A DNA stretch of 6,940 nucleotides from Clostridium sp. AM33-3 (lineage in GTDB: Bacteria > Bacillota > Clostridia > Lachnospirales > Lachnospiraceae). Under the pieces are notes generated by a model. That model was not told the DNA's origin. It did not search any database and saw only the letters and a list, made by a program, of their open reading frames with translations. The translations under genes and the position numbers were made by a program. Below, one piece after another: positions 6,272 through 6,940 of this stretch (its first letter is position 1; every line of letters starts with the position of its first letter). The stretch is taken from the NCBI RefSeq assembly GCF_003480315.1, contig NZ_QUIV01000043.1, forward strand, positions 1-6,940, given 5' to 3'.

Positions 6272-6305
6272 CTATAAATGAGCAAATTTGAAAAATTGCA
6301 CAAAA
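6272..6305. repeat. Terminal inverted repeat of the IS4-type element (transposase 3' end)
   Basis: CTATAAATGAGCAA (6272-6285) begins the element, and the repeat runs with 27 of 34 identities to the reverse complement of 25-58. It ends directly at the transposase stop codon (TAG, 6306-6308). The sequence outside it, to 6271, belongs to the neighbouring operon's upstream region. The second terminus of this copy is beyond the window. Confidence 0.75.
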
Positions 6306-6940
6306 CTACGCCACGACCTTTACAAAGGAGTCAAAATCATTGCATTCCCTTGCACATTGATAGAGGGTCAGATATTTTTCCATCTGGATTATGTCACTGA
6401 TCTTGTGATACCCTGTTTCAAAAGGACAGACTTCGCCAGTTCCAACAACACACATATAGTGTGCAAATGACATAATCAACCAATATCTTCGGATTCCCTG
6501 CGCAGAACGGATTTGATAGCTGTCCAACGCCAGTTTATCCTTACATTGGCGGAAAAACACCTCAATTGGCCACCTGCATACGTAATTGTCCAGGATTTCA
6601 TTTGTGGATAAAGACACATCCATGCAAAGGAAAGCCCTTAGTGCTTTCGGTTTTCCAAATGCTTTTTCAGGATAGCTGAAAAGAACAATCGCGTTTTCTA
6701 TGCCGTTGAGATTGCCTTCATATCGGTACACATAATAGTTTCTGCCTTTGACTGTCACAAGGTCAAAGTTCTTGTGTGTCACGGATAATTCGGCAGCCAG
6801 TTCGCTGAACTTCTTTTTCATTCCTAACGGGTACAGCAAACGATTTGTTTTCAAAGCACCAATGGTATGAAATCCTTGTACGGCAAAGGTGTTGATTATT
6901 TTTTCAGAAACGTACCAACAGTCACAAAGAAAATAGGACT
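6306..6940 (-). CDS. IS4-type DDE transposase, C-terminal 210 residues (5' end outside window)
   Basis: The enzyme cuts and joins the ends of its own IS. The frame is open to the window edge, so the gene is cut by the window rather than broken; a possible TTG start at 6854 is just an internal codon. The second catalytic Asp lies in CDCWYVSEK (codon 6921-6923), followed by HTIGALKTNR. About 120 residues later comes the IS4-family signature Y-(2)-R-(3)-E-(6)-K in YVCRWPIEVFFRQCK (6540-6584), with the catalytic Glu at 6561-6563. The long Asp-to-Glu gap fits the beta-strand insertion typical of this group. The tail RRYWLIMSFAHYMC is the usual helix after the signature. IS4 versus the related IS701 group cannot be settled without the N-terminus. 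Confidence 0.9.
   Translation of the reverse strand, partial: SYFLCDCWYVSEKIINTFAVQGFHTIGALKTNRLLYPLGMKKKFSELAAELSVTHKNFDLVTVKGRNYYVYRYEGNLNGIENAIVLFSYPEKAFGKPKALRAFLCMDVSLSTNEILDNYVCRWPIEVFFRQCKDKLALDSYQIRSAQGIRRYWLIMSFAHYMCVVGTGEVCPFETGYHKISDIIQMEKYLTLYQCARECNDFDSFVKVVA

Larger units (their letters stand above)
6272..6940 (-). mobile_element. IS4-type insertion sequence, 3' part
   Basis: It comprises the terminal repeat at 6272-6305 and the transposase coding sequence running off the right edge. The visible part is undamaged, with an open frame and intact signature, so this copy may be active. Insertion here places the IS end about 90 bases upstream of the lipoprotein promoter's -35 box. 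It may have removed whatever once preceded that gene, such as a regulator. Confidence 0.85.

Noticed and set aside
1..6940. CRISPR array, tRNA or rRNA genes
   Set aside because: No regularly spaced repeats, cloverleaf-like segments or rRNA-like stretches were seen on either strand.

Overview
The window looks like an accessory segment of a low-to-mid GC Gram-positive chromosome, most likely a gut Clostridia of the Lachnospiraceae type. The grounds are strong AGGAGG-like ribosome binding sites, A/T-rich intergenic DNA, a DUF2812-type membrane protein, a small protein with the GGADG(P/S)T motif and a Gram-positive lipoprotein with an LprI-like domain. This placement is an inference from family knowledge. 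Every supported gene lies on the minus strand, so transcription runs from the right of the window to the left.

Right edge (6272-6940): the 3' part of an IS4-type insertion sequence. It has a DDE transposase reading leftward off the window edge, with an intact Y-(2)-R-(3)-E-(6)-K signature, and its terminal inverted repeat begins at 6272. Left edge (25-58): the matching opposite terminus of a related element, 27 of 34 positions identical and the outer 14 identical. The 6.2 kb between (59-6271) is therefore bracketed by two ends of the same IS family, as in a composite transposon or an IS-rich accessory island.

Middle-right (1715-6180): an apparent five-gene envelope operon behind a good promoter (TTGTCA-18-TATAAT at 6151-6180). 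In transcription order it encodes a lipoprotein with an LprI/DUF1311-like helical domain and a C-terminal beta-rich domain, a DUF2812 protein with five predicted membrane segments and an exported tail, an 80-residue two-segment membrane protein carrying the GGADGST motif of Na+-translocating decarboxylase beta subunits, a polytopic membrane protein with a ~250-residue exported C-terminal domain, and a ~109-residue three-segment membrane protein. Gaps are 73, 29, 56 and 34 bases, each gene has its own ribosome binding site, and no internal terminator is visible. All products are membrane-bound or exported and none is a recognisable enzyme; the shared function is unknown.

Left (167-1711): a complete HipBA-type toxin-antitoxin operon. 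The HipB antitoxin/repressor overlaps the HipA Ser/Thr kinase by 14 bases, all HipA kinase motifs are intact, and a near-perfect 16-base-arm palindrome (1596-1638) just upstream of hipB is the likely HipB operator. The toxin-antitoxin pair may stabilise the IS-bracketed segment.
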